A DNA stretch of 29,005 nucleotides from NCBI GenBank assembly GCA_946803715.1, contig CAMPET010000104.1, positions 196,698-225,702 on the forward strand, in the 5' to 3' direction. Below the pieces are notes generated by a model that did not search any database, was not told where the DNA came from, and was given only the letters and a program-made list of their open reading frames with translations. A program made the translations under genes and the position numbers. Each line of letters starts with the position of its first letter. The stretch's first letter is position 1. Below, piece after piece: positions 19,143 through 29,005 of the stretch. The stretch comes from Beroe ovata (taxonomy: Eukaryota; Ctenophora; Nuda; Beroida; Beroidae).

Positions 19143-20075
19143 ATGTCATCAACCAATGAAAGTCTCCAGAACTATAGAGGATTGAAATTGGAGATAATAA
19201 ACCGTGGCAGAAATGATTCATCTTTTGAGTGTTGTGCAATTCACGAGAAGCTGTGCAAGGCCTTACCTAGTGAGCCCTCCTGCATCTGTCCTGAATTAGT
19301 TTCATTCCCAATTAAATCCAAACCTCAGTCACTTAAAAACACTAATAGTAATGAAATAAAGTCTTTGAATTCATCATCAGAGTCCATCAAACACAACCTG
19401 TCAAGCAATATGAATACCTCGTTTTTCAGTGAAAATTTGGCATATTTCAAATGCCCAAATTGTCCCTTCAGAACATATAATAAGAGGAATCTAACCAGCA
19501 TTAAATTGATGCGAAACGGTTCTTCAGTTGTGATAGTCTGCTGCCCCAAGTGTGGCACTGAAAAATGTGAATCAAACTCTGGGACTGAAGTGGAATCTAA
19601 GAAGTCTTTGAGTCATGACTCCCTACATTCTCAAGAAGAGCAGAAGTTAAAGTTCTTGTGTTTCAACTGTGGATTCAGATGCAAGGAAAAAGTTCTACTG
19701 AGGCAGCACATCCTTGCAGAGCACACTCAATCAAACACTTTCAAATGTCCTTTCTGTCCTTTCACCAGCTTGAATAAAGAGAGCTTTAGAAGACACAAAA
19801 GGAGTCACATGGGTGAAAAAAGGTTTGCTTGTATGAACTGTAATTTCAAATGTGCATACAAGCAGTCACTTGCACGCCACATCCTGAGAAAACATTCAAG
19901 CCGTAGGCCATTTCAGTGTTCAACTTGTTCCTTTTCAGCTTCAAACAGCTCTGACCTGAGTCGACACACACGTCGACACACAGGTGAACTCTTTCAGTGT
20001 GATGAATGTGATTTCAGGTGTACAAGAAAAGATAATTTGAAGAAGCACAATGCTTTGAAACACTCTGACCATTAA
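19143..20075 (+). CDS. C2H2 zinc-finger protein, single exon
   Basis: A 310-aa intronless protein, probably a nuclear DNA-binding factor; I cannot name the orthologue. The N-terminal third is Ser/Asn-rich and has scattered Cys (residues 30-50). A degenerate finger at 103-140 has two C-x2-C pairs (CPNC, CPKC) but no His pair. Five regular fingers follow: about 173-194, 202-222, 230-251, 259-279 and 286-307, each beginning F-x-C-x2-C and most with an extra aromatic after the second Cys (CGF, CPF, CNF, CSF, CDF). Linkers are variable; only SHMGEKRF and RHTGELF resemble the usual TGEKP type. The run of aromatic-rich fingers resembles REST/ZFX-like arrays more than KRAB-type arrays. It lies 600 bp upstream of a second intronless gene on the same strand. 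Confidence 0.85.
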   Translation: MSSTNESLQNYRGLKLEIINRGRNDSSFECCAIHEKLCKALPSEPSCICPELVSFPIKSKPQSLKNTNSNEIKSLNSSSESIKHNLSSNMNTSFFSENLAYFKCPNCPFRTYNKRNLTSIKLMRNGSSVVIVCCPKCGTEKCESNSGTEVESKKSLSHDSLHSQEEQKLKFLCFNCGFRCKEKVLLRQHILAEHTQSNTFKCPFCPFTSLNKESFRRHKRSHMGEKRFACMNCNFKCAYKQSLARHILRKHSSRRPFQCSTCSFSASNSSDLSRHTRRHTGELFQCDECDFRCTRKDNLKKHNALKHSDH

Positions 20076-20680
20076 AGAACGCTTCATATGGGCTTAGTGT
20101 GGTTATTAGACATCACCATACATTGATAATAGAGCTTTTCACATACCTGGCAAAACAAAATGCTGTGCTGATAGAAGTGAATTAAAGTTTATTGGTAATA
20201 CATTGCTGTAATTTTGTTTTTAATCATTAGGCTGTTGAATGTTAATTCCATTTATTGAATTTCGTTTTTGTTGCTGTTTATGTTCCTTAATCTGTGTTCA
20301 GCTGCAACTGACATTTACTTGTCCATATTGGAATCTTTCGTATATATTTATTTTTTCTTATTTTTTCTTCTTAAATCTACACCAAATCCGATTCACTGAA
20401 TGATTTTACAGTGTCCACAATTCTTTATTCACTATTCTTCATAATTTTGTGATGAAGCTATTTTAACACTCATTGAAATAATGTCTTTCAGGTAGACAGA
20501 ATGTTCAAACAATGATATAAATTTAGTTTCAAGAATAACATGCAGATGGTTGAATCACCCAGACCTAATCGATAACTCATTTAAAGAGAGACCCGAAGAA
20601 ATATCCTCAGAATCTTATATATCCCTCCCAGTTCTCTAATAAGTAATCTATTCCAACCTCATAGATAACCATCCCTTTGG
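20076..20680 (+). other. Spacer between the two intronless genes
   Basis: AT-rich. ATTAAA at 20181-20186 is a possible poly(A) signal for the zinc-finger gene. A good 3' splice site (AATGTCTTTCAG, ending 20491) could close a 5' UTR intron of the downstream RhoGEF gene. No coding sequence seen. Confidence 0.5.
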
Positions 20681-22933
20681 ATGACTGACCTGATCATATC
20701 ACATTCCCCCATACCATCAGTTGAGTTAGATGAGTCTTCCCCTGTGGGGATCACCAGTTTATCAGATGGTTCCTCCCTTAAGAGCATGTCCTCAGGGTCA
20801 GAACAGTCCTTAGAAAGAATCGGAGGTGGAGGTAGTGTCGCTTCAGTTATGAGTGAAGTTGACAAGAAGTTGAAGCATGTTGGGTTCCTAATCATTGAGA
20901 TGATTGAAACTGAATCTACTTATGTCCATGCTCTAGATGATGTGATTGATGGTTATATGAAACGGCTTAAGGGAGATGCAGCTAGTGGGTTCACAGATGA
21001 AATCATCGCCCAGGTTTTTGTTAATATAGAGGAGATTAGAAATTTCCATGATAAGCTTTTGAAACAGTTACTGCAATGTGAGACAAAGCATAAGTTAGTT
21101 GCCCGACTTTTCATTGACAGCATTCATAGGCTTTCCGAAATGTACATTGCGTTCTGTTCTGCATTTCCCCAGTCACTTGCCAAACTAGAACAGTTACACC
21201 ACAATGAACCATTCAAGAGTGCTCTAGCTCAATGTCAGAGGGAGTTGGGACACATTTTCGCTCTGGAGGAATACCTGCATCGTGCTGTTCAGAGGTTCCT
21301 CAAGTATCCTCTCCTCTTCAAAGACATGGCGAAAAAACTAGAGTCTCTGGATGGCCATGGTGTTGTGCAAGAAGCATTGGATAAGCTGTTGGTGACAGCT
21401 GTCAAGATAAACTCAGTGAAGAGAGTTCAAGAGCTCCAGTCCCATGAGCTTGCCGGTTGGAAGGGTGGAGATTTAAAGACCATGGGAGACCTTCTTCTGG
21501 AGGACTCGTTCAAAATTATCGGAGCCAAAGATCCTAGGTACTTGTTTCTTTTTAAGGATTGTGTTTTGGTTACAAAGAGGAAGGAAGCAGAAGGAATTTT
21601 CTCATTTAAGGAGTCCATAGCCATGACAGATATAACTCTGAAGGAACAAGACGATAATGATTTCCTAAAGTGGTCTCTACTCATTGGTAAAGGAGCTGAA
21701 TCTCTGACAGTCATAGCCAAGGATATCGAACAAAAAGACAGGTGGATTCGAGAAGTCAAACGTTGCATAGTCTACAGCACACCAGGTTTAACAGACATGC
21801 AGAAAGAAGCATTCCTCCACAAGCTTCCTAGTCTAAAACATGACGTGGAACACATTGACAGAATTTGGAAGCGAGCCAATAAGAAATCAAAGAAAGCTGC
21901 TAAGAGAACTGAGAGTGTTAGGATCCTACACAATGCTGATTGTGAACCAGATACATTCTCAATTAACTCGGAAATATCTGAAACTTTCTCGGTAGAGTCT
22001 CCAACCCCTTCAATCACAAGTGGGAGGAGCTTGAGTAGAGATTCTGATTCAAGAGCATCCGCCAATGGCTTCAACAGACGAGTTCCTGTGAAGAAGAAGG
22101 TGGTTGATGATGAAATCACTCCAAGAGACCCTGATTCAAATAGGATGAGTGAGACAGTGAATTCCTTATCCCCAGATAATTCAGAGAAATTGGAGAAGGA
22201 AAGCTCCTTTTCCGATGACGAAATGAGTTCTGCAAAGAATGAGAACTCCGATTCATTCATCCATGATGTTTTGAACAGTGTTGAACCTGAAATCCAAAGA
22301 ATCCAGAATGCTAAATTCCCTCCTGAGATCCCGAAGCTGAATGAATTGCAGAGCAACAATGAATCTCCTCAAATTGAAGATGAAGCAGATACCTCTCAAG
22401 CTCTCACAGAGTCTTCATCTCCAGATAGCTTTGAAGAGGATATGGTTGATGAAGAAATCGTGAATATTCAGATGACTCATTCTAATTCGACAGTGACAGA
22501 ATTTACTCAAATCGGTGACTTAGAGGAGGTCACTGAGACATTACTCGAGGAATCTGGTACAGGTCTGTTCTTTGAAGAGCCTTATGAGAAGCCGTCTACT
22601 GGTATTTCACCCTCCCCATCAGTTGTGATTATTGAACCTGTTGCAGAGCCCGAACTTCAAGTTGAGAATCAGGAACATTCTAGTGATATTTCAGAACTAG
22701 AAGAACCCAAAAGCAGTGAACTACGTTTGAGTTGGCTAGGTTGGATGTTAGATAAGTTGATGAAAAGCCAGTATTTTCCAGGAAATATGTTTGCTATGTT
22801 TTATCTTAGCATTTGCTTGCTTTCCCTCCTTCCCTACTACTTTACCGTCCCTCCCTTTGTTTTCCTTGGCCTTGTTATAGTTTACAAAATATGTTTTGCT
22901 CAGAGTTGTTCCAAAGAAGAGAAAATTGATTAA
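20681..22933 (+). CDS. Dbl-family RhoGEF (DH-PH) with C-terminal membrane hairpin
   Basis: A 750-aa single-exon protein that should catalyse GDP-GTP exchange on a Rho-family GTPase. The DH domain spans about 66-250: CR1 is IIEMIETESTYVHALDDVI with the conserved Glu, and CR3 contains EEYLHRAVQRFLKYPLLFKD. The PH domain spans about 262-366 (RYLFLFKDCVLVTKR; final helix DRWIREVKRC). A basic stretch at about 394-406 (KRANKKSKKAAKR) may touch membrane or RNA. Residues about 410-680 are acidic, Ser/Glu-rich and probably disordered. The C-terminus has an amphipathic lead (LSWLGWMLDKLMK) and two hydrophobic segments at about 703-721 and 723-740 separated only by a TVPP turn, then a polar tail. This would anchor the enzyme in a membrane, most likely the ER. 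The domain arrangement is closest to PLEKHG/MCF2-type GEFs, but I know no named member with such a tail. The start is the first ATG of the frame. Confidence 0.9.
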   Translation: MTDLIISHSPIPSVELDESSPVGITSLSDGSSLKSMSSGSEQSLERIGGGGSVASVMSEVDKKLKHVGFLIIEMIETESTYVHALDDVIDGYMKRLKGDAASGFTDEIIAQVFVNIEEIRNFHDKLLKQLLQCETKHKLVARLFIDSIHRLSEMYIAFCSAFPQSLAKLEQLHHNEPFKSALAQCQRELGHIFALEEYLHRAVQRFLKYPLLFKDMAKKLESLDGHGVVQEALDKLLVTAVKINSVKRVQELQSHELAGWKGGDLKTMGDLLLEDSFKIIGAKDPRYLFLFKDCVLVTKRKEAEGIFSFKESIAMTDITLKEQDDNDFLKWSLLIGKGAESLTVIAKDIEQKDRWIREVKRCIVYSTPGLTDMQKEAFLHKLPSLKHDVEHIDRIWKRANKKSKKAAKRTESVRILHNADCEPDTFSINSEISETFSVESPTPSITSGRSLSRDSDSRASANGFNRRVPVKKKVVDDEITPRDPDSNRMSETVNSLSPDNSEKLEKESSFSDDEMSSAKNENSDSFIHDVLNSVEPEIQRIQNAKFPPEIPKLNELQSNNESPQIEDEADTSQALTESSSPDSFEEDMVDEEIVNIQMTHSNSTVTEFTQIGDLEEVTETLLEESGTGLFFEEPYEKPSTGISPSPSVVIIEPVAEPELQVENQEHSSDISELEEPKSSELRLSWLGWMLDKLMKSQYFPGNMFAMFYLSICLLSLLPYYFTVPPFVFLGLVIVYKICFAQSCSKEEKID

Positions 22934-22992
22934 TTTATACATTGATTGTTGAATATATTTGCTGAAATATATATATGCACACCAACGATTTT

Positions 22993-22998
22993 AATAAA
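22993..22998 (+). promoter_or_regulatory. Poly(A) signal of the RhoGEF gene
   Basis: AATAAA 60 bases after the stop codon, a normal position for a short 3' UTR. Confidence 0.65.
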
Positions 22999-23631
22999 TA
23001 ATTTGAAATTATGATGATTTGCAAGAAATTTTACATTGCCAGACTTTGTTATAATGTTGTATCGCCACTTTGCCCTTTTTCAGTTACAGTGATAATTCAA
23101 GATTAGAGATAACTGTTGAGATAACTGTTAAGATAAGTGTCTGTCACCAAACTGAATGTGCAGTGTGCACACTGCACAGGTTTCAATCAGTTCTTGAGTT
23201 GTAAATACTTCCGAGACATTATTTGTCAATGATATTGTATAAACATGTGATGTCATTAAACGTTCTTTTTCAATTCCCTACTATAGAAAAGTGGCACTAT
23301 AAAATAGTGGTTTGCAGTTAAACCATCAGGCTATTATTTTTTAACAAACATTATGACAATTATTGTGAGTTGTGACGCTATTGATCCTTATGCAGAAAGA
23401 TTAATTGTTCGAAAAATATGCTTAATGCTTATATGATATATTTTACATTAAAACTGTAACGTTCATACATTGTTGTAAGTTGTTTTTCATTACGTAATCT
23501 CGACTCACTAATTCGTCTACTGCATTTTATTCTTTATCTTTCTAAATTGGTACATCTTCTCGCATCTTCTCTGCTATATGTATTATCTATTCACCACACC
23601 TTTCAATTTAGCATCAACTGTCAGCTACAGT
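22999..23631 (+). other. Intergenic spacer with a perfect palindrome
   Basis: Contains a perfect 22-bp palindrome (23157-23178; TGTGCAGTGTG joined to its reverse complement), three imperfect copies of GATAACTGTTGA (23106-23136), and presumably the promoter and 5' UTR of the export-adaptor gene near the right end. Confidence 0.5.
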
Positions 23632-26600
23632 ATGAGCGGAAACGATAAGATCAACATGGCTTTAGGTGAGGTCATCAACATTTCGCAACTGTATTTGAGC
23701 TTCTATCATGATCAATCAAACTCATTGCGAAAAGGAACGATGAATAATAGTACACTGCATTGTTTGAATTGTCGTTACAGGAATGGCTTTACTTAACTGT
23801 TATTTGCAGTTAAGTTTCGGAACATCGTAGAACGTTTCCCTAACTTTGATATTTTCCTCAGATAGAATCCTCTGGAGAGTTGGATTATTCTTCTTCCTTA
23901 GGGTTGGGGTTCACTGCATTCATTGACCATCAGCTTGATTTAGAACAGTACCCTGTCTACAATATCTGACCATGAATGCCCTTTCATCATGGATATGATA
24001 CTACAAAATAAGAGTCTGCAAAAAGTTAACGTTTGATGATGAATTCTGAGTCAGAAGGCCATAGAAAATCAGATCTCTATTATATTGAGGGCATGACTCT
24101 GATCTCGAATGCCATGGAACTATTGTAGATGCCCTTTGAAGCACTTGGAAGCAATATGAAGCATGGGCTCATGAAAATTAGGTCTAAAAACAGGCATGAT
24201 AGCATCATTTGAAAACAGAGGTTGCTTACAGCACACATTGAATGCAACATGATAACTGGACCAACTGAATACTGGAAAAGCCACAACCTCCCAAATATGA
24301 ATCTGCCGATATTCTTGAAAGCCAAACTGCTATCCGTAGCAACCGTCTTGTGGAATCCTGCAGTAGCCCATTAGTTCAACAATTATGTCACTTGGAGTTA
24401 CATGGATATTCATCCGCTAGGATCTCCAAACTCAGCCTCTTCTAGAGAAAAACCTTCTCAATCTGGAATGACAACCGAACTCACAGAATGACAACAATTT
24501 GGAAGGTGAGACCACGAAAAACATAGCAATTTGGAATCTTCAAGATTGTTCGTCAATAAGCAATGTCATCTGTCGACAGAGGTCAGGGTAAAGAGAGAAC
24601 AAGTAACCTCTCTCTCATTGCTGCTCATGCAACTCTTATTCAACCGTCCTATCTATGTAACCAGAAAGTCTTACATGTTCGAGGCCATCCATCTTTATTG
24701 AAGAGACCCAGTCAGCTTGTCTAAGGATCATTTACCTTGTTTGAAGACACCTTGCTTATTCCAGCCAGCTTTATGCAGTGAACCCCACCCTGGAACAAGC
24801 CAGATTAATCCTTCATCCTTCATCACTTCGTAACATCTTGTATTTCAGCTATTTCGGAAGCATTGAAACATGCTTGCCAAGTCGCATAAACACCTAATAT
24901 GTTAAATCATCATTATGCGTGCAGTTACGTTTATTAACCATGCGTCAGATTAAACTGCACCGTAGGTTTAGGTTAATAAGTGTGCAAGCTCACACACAAA
25001 CAATACGGCAACAACTGTGTATTGTTCTAGAGGGTCACATGGCTTTAAATGTATTGTAGAGATTGTGAAGGAAGTGCAAGGAGCTTGGAATTTACATTTC
25101 CATGAGTTCTTGAACCAGCTCATGAAATAGAAGACCCTATTGGAAATGGTGACTCAAAAGCTGTTGGTGACTCTGGAGCTACGGAGTGAAAGTCTGGAGG
25201 GGAGGGAGAAAGACCACTGAAAGACAGACACAGAACGGATGCGTAGAGAAGTGACTGATGAAACGCCGAAAAGACCAAATAGTGGAGACTGGAGGATCAG
25301 TTTGAAACAGGAAACTCGAAGCATCAATGAAACACGCACTCAAAGGAAAGGGATGATTTGAAAAGAACCTTTGTTATCAATTATCGTCAAGATCGAAAGC
25401 TTGGAGACAATTTGGTCTGAAAATGTGAGGAACCGTTGTTAGTCAGAAGACATAATATGAAGTCCGTCTTGGTGAGCAGGGAAAAGATTATTGGGTAGAT
25501 ATGCTAGAAAACAAAGACAATCTCGCAGTGGAAGGAAAAAATGTCTTATGAGGATTCCTTGAACTTGGAAAGTTTGCGGGCCAATATGAACAACGTGAAT
25601 TTGAATCAACAAAGAATTTCTTGGGATACGATAAGAAAGGAATGAATAAAACCTAAACCTTTGCTGATGATGATGGAGGATAGAAAGATCGAGAGGATGC
25701 GAGAAGCTAAAAAGAGCATAGTTTCAATGAAGGTACACATGTATCATACTGAGGACAAGCCTAGAGCGTAAACACTGAATATTGGTGAGGATAAATGAAA
25801 ATCGCCTTGAAGACATATTCCAGAACACAAATGCAAGCACTCGTTGCCATGGATTAAAGGCAGTGGAATTGACCAGACCTCCCTGGATTACTCATAACTC
25901 CCGTGAGAGATCTTAAGATGTTAAAGAACCTACGCTACTGCAATCATTCACTCCTTACCTCTTCCCTGTGTAAGTTCTATTTCGATCAGGTTTGTTGCAG
26001 AAATAACACTCATCTTTGCATGTCTCATGTAAGTAGATAAAGCCAGAAATTACTATTCAGTTTCCGTGAAAGTTGATACTCCCTACCCTTATTAGTTCCC
26101 ATGTAAACCAGTGTAATCTGATTTCTGTAGTGTAAATTTCAACATTTTACTTTCGATAATACGTCTCCTGATATTTCACTCATTCATGACCCATGATAAT
26201 ACATCCCAAAAATTTCATCTTTGAAACTTATTAAGAAGTCACCACGATGATGCGGTATACCGTGAGAAAAAAGGATTGCTGCCGTTTGATTAAACAAATT
26301 TCAAACGCTTAATTTGAGCATGCCAAGGATTGCAATAAACATGCTCTTCTTGATCCTGGTATTCCAACTAAAATTCGTGTCCACTACATCAGAACATTAG
26401 CAAATATTAGGCTGCAAAATTACCTGAATCACGTTGATTTTATGAAAGGTTATTAGGAACTCTGTTAGAGACAAAGAATTCTAGGTAATTTGAGAATGTA
26501 ATGTGGAATGGGCATTAGTGAGTTCGGAGCCGTGTTGAATTTAGCATAAACATTATGTAATTGCGTTTATCCCCAACAAACTCTTGATATCCCATGATAT

Positions 26601-28182
26601 TATTATGAAAAACCGTTTAATGATTTATCTTCCATTGTGACTCATACTTTTGAAAGGGCCGACAGAAGTTTAATCAATTGATAAATGCGCATATAACTCA
26701 CTAGTGCATTACTCATTCGTAGATAACTCAATGATAAATGATCCTGTGTGTATGAGTGTGTATATGAGTGTGTATATGAGTGTGTGAGTGTGTTGAGTGC
26801 CTTTGTTATCAGAGATCATAGGACTTCATTAGCACATTGTTATGGCATGGGTATTACTCATACACTCATAGGTCAACGGGTATTCACCAATACACCATTA
26901 TAACTTTATAACGATGAATTCTGTACAATATCTACTGTTCATTGAATACTATCTTGAATGCAGGGAATGATATGATTTTCGACATAGGAAAGACATAAAA
27001 ATTTCTTCTATTTCTATGAAAAATTTTTCTGTTTCAACAGTGAAAGAAACGCAATACGCATGCATTCCTCTTCCCATTTCGAGTTGTAATGCTCAACACT
27101 TTCAGATGACATCATCAAGAAGGATAAGAAGACATTCAAACCAAACCGTGGTGGGGCAGCTGGTGGTGTCAAAGCCAGAGGACGAGGTGAGGGGTGTCAT
27201 TTGTCAATGGTGTCAGGGGTGGCGGTGATGTCAATGATATAGGTGTCAAGTGTAGAAGTATTTACTTGATGTAGTGTCAGCGAGAGAAAGTGGTGTCAGG
27301 GCAGTAGGCATCATAAGTGGTGTCAAAGAAATGATGTTCATGACCAATGGTGTCAACCGGTGTTAATACCAACACAATCTCTCCAGGAGCAATGCGAGGC
27401 AAGGGCAAGTTGTTCAACAAGGACGCAGCTAAACCCTATGCCAAGAACAACACTCCCAACAGTTTCATCAGTAACCGAGGCGGACGACCATTCCGTGGTG
27501 GGAGAGGAGGTTAGTGTGCATTTTGGGGGATTATTTGGAGGATTTTGGAAGATTTTCTGGTAATTTTTTGTTGTTTCGTGCCTTTTTTGGTACCTCTATG
27601 AGTCTCGTATGATAGTACGATGTCACAGAACTCATTATGTTTTCTCTCTTTTTTCATAACCCTTTTCCACGTCTGATTAAGAATCTGATCATATCCTTAC
27701 CTCTCTTACCTCTCTTTCTTAGGAGGCAGAGGAGGGCGAGGTGGAAACAACGCCGTTAACAGATCGAACTACAATAACAACAATAACAACAACAGCTACA
27801 CTGTCAAGAGGTGTCTGATAGTAGTACAAGTATTGCGAACTCAGAAGTTCCGAGATTTTTCCTCTTCCCTTGGTATCGATCTCTGATTCTACTCGAAGGG
27901 AGAGAGGATTACTTTGGTTTTTAGTTAAGAAGTGGGGGGGGGTTGTAGCCCAACAAAAACCAAGGCCGACCCTACTTTTCCCATTCTTGGGAAATGATTG
28001 CCGGAAATCGCAACTCCTCTTTTCACAGGCTGAACAATAACCGAGGCAACTTCACGCGTGGCCTCTCCAGCAACCGTCGAGGTGGTAACAACTTTAACAG
28101 AGCTAACACCACTAACAGCAACTTCAACAACTTTGACAACCGGGCCGGAGCACGGACTAACACCTTCAGGAGTAACCCCCGG
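23632..28182 (+). CDS. mRNA export adaptor of ALYREF/THOC4 type, 5' part
   Basis: Exons: 23632-23665, 27106-27186, 27387-27509, 27723-27810, 28029-28182, with all phases consistent, coding 160 residues. The protein continues beyond the window or in an exon I cannot see. Exons 1 and 2 together encode KINMALDDIIKKDKK, which matches the UAP56-binding motif (consensus L-D-D-I-I-K) at the N-terminus of ALYREF, UIF/FYTTD1 and relatives. These adaptors bring the helicase UAP56/DDX39B to spliced mRNA in the nucleus. Next come RGG-type stretches (KARGRGGAMRGKG, FRGGRGGGRGGRGG) and an Asn-rich part with seven consecutive Asn, both suited to RNA binding and arginine methylation. An RRM, expected for ALYREF, is not in the window, so UIF remains possible. 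An in-frame ATG at 23578 would add 18 residues; I chose 23632 because the family keeps the motif close to the N-terminus. Intron 1 is 3.4 kb; the others are about 200 bp, and intron 5 exceeds the window. Confidence 0.72.
23666..27105 (+). other. Intron 1 of the export-adaptor gene (3.4 kb)
   Basis: No gene that I can support. 24060-25850 has locally open but repeatedly broken frames and a purine-rich stretch at 25050-25760 that might be a decayed mobile element; I cannot name a family. A degenerate TG-rich tandem repeat (GTGTGTATATGA type, period about 14) lies at 26746-26792. Confidence 0.65.
26746..26792 (+). repeat. Short TG-rich tandem repeat
   Basis: About three units of GTGTGTATATGA inside intron 1 of the export-adaptor gene, ending in GTGTGAGTGTG. 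Confidence 0.75.
27187..27386 (+). promoter_or_regulatory. Intron with seven GTGTCA motifs
   Basis: Intron 2 of the export-adaptor gene is 200 bp and contains seven copies of GTGTCA, four of them within GGTGTCAR or TGGTGTCA, plus one more in exon 2 just upstream. The spacing is irregular (15-35 bases), so it is not a simple tandem repeat. A protein-binding or splicing-control cluster is possible. Confidence 0.4.
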
Positions 28183-28385
28183 GTAAGTGAGCCGAATTTT
28201 GGGCGCAAAAATTGTGACTATAACGTAGCACCCTAATTCTCATATCTTGGCATTCTTGGCAATCTTTTATTGAGAGATGATCTTTAACTGTACTACAGAG
28301 AATTCTTTTGACTATTCCAAGTTGTGTGACTGAGAGTGTTTATATAGAACTTTACACTTACACGCACTTACGTATACACACAGAG

Positions 28386-28439
<54 letters not shown>
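28386..28439. repeat. (CA)n microsatellite
   Basis: About 27 uninterrupted CA units followed by CACTCACACT variants. Confidence 0.95.
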
Positions 28440-28446
<7 letters not shown>

Positions 28447-28946
28447 CACACGTACAGTGTACACTGTACACATTGCACAGTAGCTATCTCATTGGCTTTT
28501 GCACACTATCGCATGCAATACTGGCCATTGTTGACAGTTTTAACCGTTAAGCCTACACATTACACAGATTATGTTATCATCAAAATAAGAAAGGTTGGTC
28601 ACGATTCGCAGGATTTTGATATTTAAATCATCATAAAATAGATCACTTTATCTTCGACCCTGAAATAATTTCCGGTACACAAAGCTCTCTTCATTTATTG
28701 TTGCTGACCCGGCTGACCTCATATTATGAAGTATCACCCAGTCTGTATAAACACAGACTTTCTATGACGTCATTCTGTGATTTGATTAATCATGCTACTG
28801 TTTCTAATGGGAACTATGAGTCATGTTTCTTTAAATGAACGTTACTTAATCAGTACATTATTATAAATCGGTGCGTTACTAAAATCAGTACATTGGGTAT
28901 TGCCGTCTCGAGCCATTGAACTATAACGAATACAAACTGTAAAGTG

Positions 28947-28997
28947 ACACACACACATACACATACACACGTCACACACACACACACACACACACAC
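28947..28997. repeat. (AC)n microsatellite, interrupted
   Basis: AC units interrupted by ACATAC and ACGTC near the right edge of the window. Confidence 0.85.
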
Positions 28998-29005
28998 TCA
29001 CAAGA

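Larger units (their letters stand above)
28183..29005 (+). other. Start of intron 5 of the export-adaptor gene, to window edge
   Basis: A consensus donor (GTAAGTG) opens this stretch. It holds two CA microsatellites and a perfect 18-bp palindrome GTACAGTGTACACTGTAC (28452-28469). No further exon is recognisable. Confidence 0.55.

Noticed and set aside
21427-22359. Long minus-strand frames opposite the RhoGEF gene
   Set aside because: Antisense shadows of the DH-PH coding sequence; Ser/Phe/Leu-rich composition follows from the coding strand.
24080-25850. Possible retroelement remnants in intron 1 of the export-adaptor gene
   Set aside because: Frames are broken throughout and I could not identify a reverse transcriptase, integrase or transposase motif.

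Overview
The window is nuclear DNA from an animal, most likely an invertebrate. Genes are split by short GT-AG introns, proteins belong to animal families (Integrator subunit, Dbl-type RhoGEF, C2H2 zinc finger, Ig-domain protein, mRNA export adaptor), and the spaces are filled with TG/CA microsatellites and small inverted-repeat elements. A sponge or another early-branching marine animal would fit, but that is a weak inference; species cannot be read from the sequence. The assembly has one 273-base gap (16229-16501) and two single N positions (306, 6026).

Layout. 1-3112: no secure gene; a dispersed duplication, a palindromic element and a decamer repeat. 3113-4991 (-): an unreported-looking Ig-domain gene rebuilt from eight small exons, with a signal peptide. 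About 4998-7060: a roughly 1 kb segment present twice in tandem, each copy carrying GC-rich fold-back elements. 8364-17551 (-): INTS6, the best-supported gene, 16 coding exons whose phases all agree, about 946 aa, plus a possible 27-nt microexon. 17552-19142: INTS6 upstream region and a GC-rich cluster of small transposon-like elements, including one element inserted in another with an 8-bp target duplication. 19143-20075 (+): intronless zinc-finger gene. 20681-22933 (+): intronless RhoGEF (DH-PH) with a C-terminal membrane hairpin. 23632 to the right edge (+): 5' part of an mRNA export adaptor of ALYREF type, with its UAP56-binding motif split by a 3.4 kb intron.

The genes do not form an obvious pathway. 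INTS6 (Integrator-PP2A, transcription attenuation and snRNA processing) and the export adaptor both act on RNA polymerase II transcripts, but their proximity is probably coincidental. The most interesting points are the RhoGEF with a membrane hairpin, the Ig gene, the in-frame INTS6 microexon, and the nested small transposons with an empty sister copy 11 kb away.
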